DNA of 64,000 nucleotides, from the NCBI RefSeq assembly GCF_036785885.1, contig NC_092329.1, positions 2,604,001-2,668,000 on the forward strand, written 5' to 3'. This DNA is from Coffea arabica (lineage: Eukaryota; Streptophyta; Magnoliopsida; Gentianales; Rubiaceae). This document shows positions 60,001 to 64,000 of this stretch, in pieces. A program made the position numbers and the translations under genes. The notes beneath the pieces were generated by a model that did no database searches, was not told where the DNA came from, and worked only from the letters and a program-made list of their open reading frames with translations. Numbering within the stretch: the stretch's first letter is position 1; each line of letters opens with the position of its first letter.

Positions 60001-60236
60001 GATAATTGCAATTCACCAGAATCATAGAGATTTGAAGTCTTCTCAAAAGCATCGAAATCAGGATATGCATGGGAAGAATCATCAATCTTATTCTGCTGCT
60101 TTCCCCCTGAACTCTTCCCAGACTTGAGCTTTCCAGAAAACCCAGAACTTTTGTCGTGATGCTCATGGTTTCTTTCCTCTAGCTCCGATTTGTTGATACT
60201 CCTCTTGTTTATCCCATTTGAGCACACTCCTCCCAT
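54032..60236 (-). CDS. PSI3: PSK SIMULATOR-like protein (DUF3475 + DUF668)
   Basis: Twelve exons on the minus strand: 60236-59946, 58461-58139, 57941-57849, 57763-57673, 56840-56747, 56163-56066, 55805-55736, 55423-55323, 55157-55041, 54899-54823, 54641-54594, 54506-54032; 1878 nt, 625 aa, all in phase. It begins MGGVCS, a consensus for N-myristoylation at Gly2 with Cys5 as a palmitoylation candidate. DUF3475 (about 120-180) contains AILAFEVANTIAKGANLLQS; DUF668 (about 370-460) contains GLALHYANLVTQIDNI, MRDTLYNGLPPSIKTALRSR and VPQIKAEMEKTLQWLVP, followed by AHQGFGWVGEWANS. The family promotes growth downstream of phytosulfokine and brassinosteroid signalling in Arabidopsis. C-terminal WALSRSTGSSP and ILDGLD resemble PSI3 more than PSI1 from memory. 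Intron 1 is about 1.5 kb. Confidence 0.94.
55269..55317. repeat. (AC)n-(AG)n compound microsatellite at an intron donor
   Basis: About ten AC units followed by about eleven AG units lie immediately next to the exon 8 donor of the PSK SIMULATOR-like gene (minus strand). It is a likely polymorphic site. Confidence 0.75.
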
Positions 60237-62324
60237 TCTTCACCGTGCCCCCAAGAAAACAAAAAGAAAAACTCAAAAACCCACAAAAAGCTACAATCTT
60301 TAAAATTAACACCTGGAAAAACACAATACCAATGAAAACTGTCAGCAACCCATATCAGGAAAAACTGAAAAGTGTTTGAAAAATGGCAGAGCTGAAACTT
60401 ACAGATGCAACGAACAGGAAATAAAAATGTATCGTTACCAGCTGATTGAAGAAAAAGAAAAAAAAAATTTGGACTTTACAAAAATACAGTCTGAGGGTTA
60501 TCAAGATTCAAGAATTGGGGATGAACGGTGGTGAGCAGCCAAGTGGGCTGACTGAGTAGAATAAGAACAGAGGAGGACAACAACCAATTAGAAGACGCGG
60601 ACACGGAAGAGAGGCAGAGGAGGGAGTCAGCAAAAAGACACGCTTGACTGCTCTTTTTTTTTTTTGTCTTTTCTTTTCTTTTGCGAACTAAAATTTGATT
60701 TCCGGGTGGAAATGGAAATTGAATCGGAAAGGGCAATGGGAATGGAGCGGTGGCAGAGTTGAATTCCCAGCAGCAGTGGCAGTAGTGGTAAATTCCTGGG
60801 CAAAATAAAAGTCTTGCTGGGCGGGTCTGAATGGGGCTGCCATTTGATGGGATGGGATGAGATTTGTGATTTTGTGATTTGTGAAGTCAGTCAGCCAGTC
60901 CGCCCCTCCCCGCCTACCTTGTTTGGGGGTTTTGGTGAGCATCTGACGTCACATTCAGTCTTGGACTTGCTCTTTTACCTATTTGCCCTTTTTCTTGCTT
61001 ATGTTAATCCTTGGCTGAGATGTGGTTTAAGCAAGAAGCTCTTTGAACCCTTTCTTTTTTTCCCTTTTCATAAGATGAAATGATCATTACTATTCCAACT
61101 TTTAATAGTGCTGGTTTTGGCATTGACCCAAAGAATGGCCTTATTGGTCTTGTGGGTTAGGAACTTGGGAACTTCCGTTCAACTTCCATCTCTTTTTTTT
61201 TTTGGGTTTGATTCGTCTTTATCGGCTCGAGGGGAAGAAAAGAATTGCACAGTTTTGCTCTTTTTGTTTTTAACATTTGCTAAAGTAGAGAATTAAAACT
61301 TGGCATTACATCATTTGATCATCTTCTCAAGGGCATTCTTTCTCCACTAGACAATTACTGACTTTGAAGTTTGAATGCTAATAAGATGGTGGCCCAAACA
61401 ACAAAAGAATACTCACATCAATGGTTAGCCTTTGACTACAGAAAAAAAAAAAAGTAGTATTATTGTTGACTTTTGTGATAATTGTGTAAAGATTAAGGAT
61501 ATTGTTGTAAATGATGCAGATTACTATTTCTGTTTCATTGATTGCGGAGTAGTAAATGTTCTATGAAACTTAAGCAATTTTGTTTTCAACAGAACAAGTC
61601 CAAATTGACAGGTATTTTAAGAAAGTTGACAAATTCAATTATGTGTCTCTATTGGTTGAGTAATATATACACGCACACATACTTCGAGTTAAATACAGTA
61701 TATATTTTATAAACTTTTGAGTTAAATATTTAAATTCATGAAAGACCACTAAATCCAGGCCCTAAAACATTATTAATATTAGATTAATTTACTCTTAAGT
61801 AATTTTGCGTGTTATTAAATTCTACAGATTGGACATCAAAATTTTAAAGGTATAATAAGCTCACCATGGTATGGTGCCCACTCGGCGCCACCTAATGAAT
61901 TTCTTCCATATATGAAACTCTAATCTAGTAGTCAACATGGAGTTGCAAAAAGGCAAAAGGAATGAGAAAAGAAAAGGAATATGCTCTTGCTTAAGAAAAT
62001 CACGAATTTGACTTTTTGCCCATCGGTACAGTACTTTATACTAGTTTAGTTTATATTATTGTAGCAAAGCCAAAAGGTGAATGACAAGCGTAACCAAATC
62101 CAAAACAAGGGATATAATGGTCAGTTTGACGAAAACAGCATTTACACTTGGTCAGGGTTGTCGGGGCCCACTAAAGCTGATAGATTTGTACATAAGATTT
62201 GTAAAAGAGTCTATCGCCATTATTCTGCTTCAACCACTCTTCCTCTGAGTCTCTTACTATTATTTCGTACTTTTACCGTTTCAACGATAATGAAAGGGTC
62301 ATTCAAACCCCTTTTCGTTTTCAG

Positions 62325-62386
<62 letters not shown>

Positions 62387-63085
62387 GTGAAATCGACTAT
62401 TTCAAGTATCCAATTACCAAAATGCTGTCTTTAAATATAAGGGAAAATTTTATTATAATTTCTTAGAGAGGGCATGATTGAAAAATGCTGCGCGAAAGTG
62501 CTAAACTGGCCTTTACAAGAAAACACATTATTTTGTTTAATAAAAAAAAAAAAAGAAGAAGAGGAATGGCGTGAGGAAGTTAAACTGCTTACGTGGGCAT
62601 TTTCCATTGGATTACTCGTATCGTACCGGTCCTCGACATCAATTGTCAACTACCAAGCCCAACGAAGACGCCAAAGCATTGATTTAGAATCTTGCTAAGT
62701 AGTAGTACCTTTCACACCTCACATGATTTTTTACTAGTCATCATATTATATTCTACTATTGCTATTGAATTAAATTAGTAATGTGTCCCATTTTTATATG
62801 AAATCAGAAAAACACCGACCCACACACAAATAGGCAGTAGTGATCCGCCTGAGATTGAGGTTTCAGAAATCCGTTTGGATTGTTATTTTTTGAAATTTTT
62901 ATAGAAAAATATATTATAAAAATTTGATGTACGTGCACAAAAAAAAAAAAGTAATTAGCAAATGCGTTAATGTTCTTAATTTTAATTCTCATCTTTTAAA
63001 TCTCAACCCTCCTTTATTAAAAAAAATAAATTAAAAAATAACAGTGACACGCGGATATTTGGAACTGAAAGCGCATGCAAAATTC
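60237..63085. other. 5' region of the PSK SIMULATOR-like gene and intergenic DNA
   Basis: The part next to 60236 is probably leader and promoter; a 5' UTR intron is possible. Further on there is a (TA)n-T(n) microsatellite at about 62329-62386 and a partial MITE-like piece near 62865-62940 (TTTGGATTGTTATTTTTTG start). No other gene recognised. Confidence 0.4.
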
Positions 63086-63292
63086 AGCCCCCCTCGGTTA
63101 GCTCGGGTGGCCTGTGTAGCCTCCTTAGGTGAGACAGGTCTGGGGTTCAACCCTGAGCTTGAGCAACCGGGGTAATACTCTCGGGGATCGGTGGGGTCCG
63201 CTCTCCCTGGGCGATGGGACTAGTGGCACATACGGTATTACCAGTCCGGAGTGTTCGATACCCAGCGACAAAAAAAAAAAAAAAAAAAAAAA
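63086..63292 (+). mobile_element. Intact-looking tRNA-derived SINE
   Basis: The head contains an A box (TTAGCTCGGGTGG) and a B box (GGGTTCAACCCTG); the body ends CGATACCCAGCGAC before a pure A tail of about 23 bases. A target duplication GCGCATGCAAAATTC is identical on both sides (63071-63085 and from about 63294). The exact duplication and the clean tail suggest a young insertion. Confidence 0.88.
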
Positions 63293-63308
63293 AGCGCATG
63301 CAAAATTC

Positions 63309-64000
63309 CAGATCCAGCTAGGTTTACTGTCATAAGCTGACTCGGTCCACGGTCCAGACCGAGAGTTCGTGATCAAGATAAAGTGCACGTCCATGCTTTT
63401 TAATCTTTTGACCTTTCGTTCTGGATTGCTCGGACTTTATCTCTCTCCTCTTTTCTTATCGTCTTTGGGGAATTCTCCTCATAATTCAAGTTGGAATTTC
63501 TAATGTACAGCACAATAAGTGCATAGAAGTAAACCGACGTTTAGGTAAGGGAATGGATGACGAAGGTTTTGAAGAATTTTACTTGGTGATGATTTGATCG
63601 ATTTTTTTTTTTAAAAAAAAAAAAAGGAAATGCGTTGAATTTTGAACCTCAAGTTTTAATGAGCAAGCAAAGATCAGTACTATCAGTGGAATAATTCTCT
63701 TGATGCCCGATGCGGTTGTAACAAATGCCATCTAGCAATTTGCGGTTTTGTCACTCGAGGTATCTCAATGCTTGTCTATACTGCAGTTATTATATTCATT
63801 AATAAAATCCATGGTCGAGGCTTTGAATGGAAATACAATTCCTTCTAGAATGCGTTCTTTTCCAATCATTCTTCTCGACAAATGTCATTTTGGCACGTAT
63901 ATACTACTTGGATTTTTTTTTTAATCAAAAACATGTATTTTCATTGTATTATCTGCACTACTTGCAAAAATTACATCAAACAAGATACAAAATACATACA
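63309..64000. other. Intergenic to the window end
   Basis: AT-rich DNA without a recognisable gene. The window ends within noncoding sequence as far as I can tell. Confidence 0.4.

Noticed and set aside
1-64000. LTR retroelements, endogenous viruses, Polintons, CRISPR arrays or toxin systems
   Set aside because: I looked for reverse transcriptase, integrase, capsid or protease motifs, paired LTRs and spaced repeats and saw none; the mobile DNA here is MITEs, a hAT relic, SINEs and one LINE fragment.

Overview
The window is nuclear DNA from a flowering plant, most likely a eudicot and possibly an asterid; I cannot name the species. The basis is AT-rich intergenic DNA, GT-AG introns, plant-specific gene families (PSK SIMULATOR, thaumatin-like proteins, an ER HSP90) and many plant-type MITEs and tRNA-derived SINEs. 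I rebuilt the spliced genes from splice sites and reading-phase arithmetic; every multi-exon model below sums to a whole number of codons.

Layout. 1-1.4 kb: degenerate exon-like pieces of a gene I do not recognise. 2.5-3.4 kb: small DNA transposons. 4.25-5.39 kb (-): intronless RING-H2 E3 ligase with an N-terminal zinc ribbon. 6.6-10.3 kb: a Mutator-like MITE, then three Tourist-like MITEs lying end to end with only a TAA between them. 12.3-12.6 kb (-): small conserved two-helix plant membrane protein. 13.3-17.0 kb: more foldback and MITE elements. 17.6-22.9 kb (+): complete 15-exon ER-resident HSP90 (GRP94/SHEPHERD type, 815 aa, ends KDEL), with a perfect ER-stress element about 240 bp upstream of its start. 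26.4-28.5 kb and 34.8-36.9 kb (-): two thaumatin-like proteins with the same three-exon plan and hydrophobic C-terminal tails. A tRNA-Leu(CAA) gene lies between them. 38-42 kb: a SINE with an internal duplication, and a hAT relic with intact ends inserted in another SINE. 44.1-48.0 kb (-): six-exon gene for a plant homologue of bacterial DarP/YjgA (DUF615), probably organellar. 48.5-51.5 kb: SINE, LINE 3' end, Mutator-like MITE and a MITE with GC-rich ends. 54.0-60.2 kb (-): 12-exon PSK SIMULATOR-like protein (DUF3475 + DUF668). 61-64 kb: gene-poor, with one intact SINE.

The host genes look like ordinary housekeeping and defence genes and do not form a functional cluster. The two thaumatin-like genes are probable paralogues. 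I recognised no LTR retroelement, endogenous virus, Polinton, CRISPR or toxin system. I found no convincing undescribed multi-gene system. The most notable observations are the back-to-back MITE array, the HSP90 ERSE, the nuclear DarP homologue, the composite SINE and the MITE with GC-box ends.
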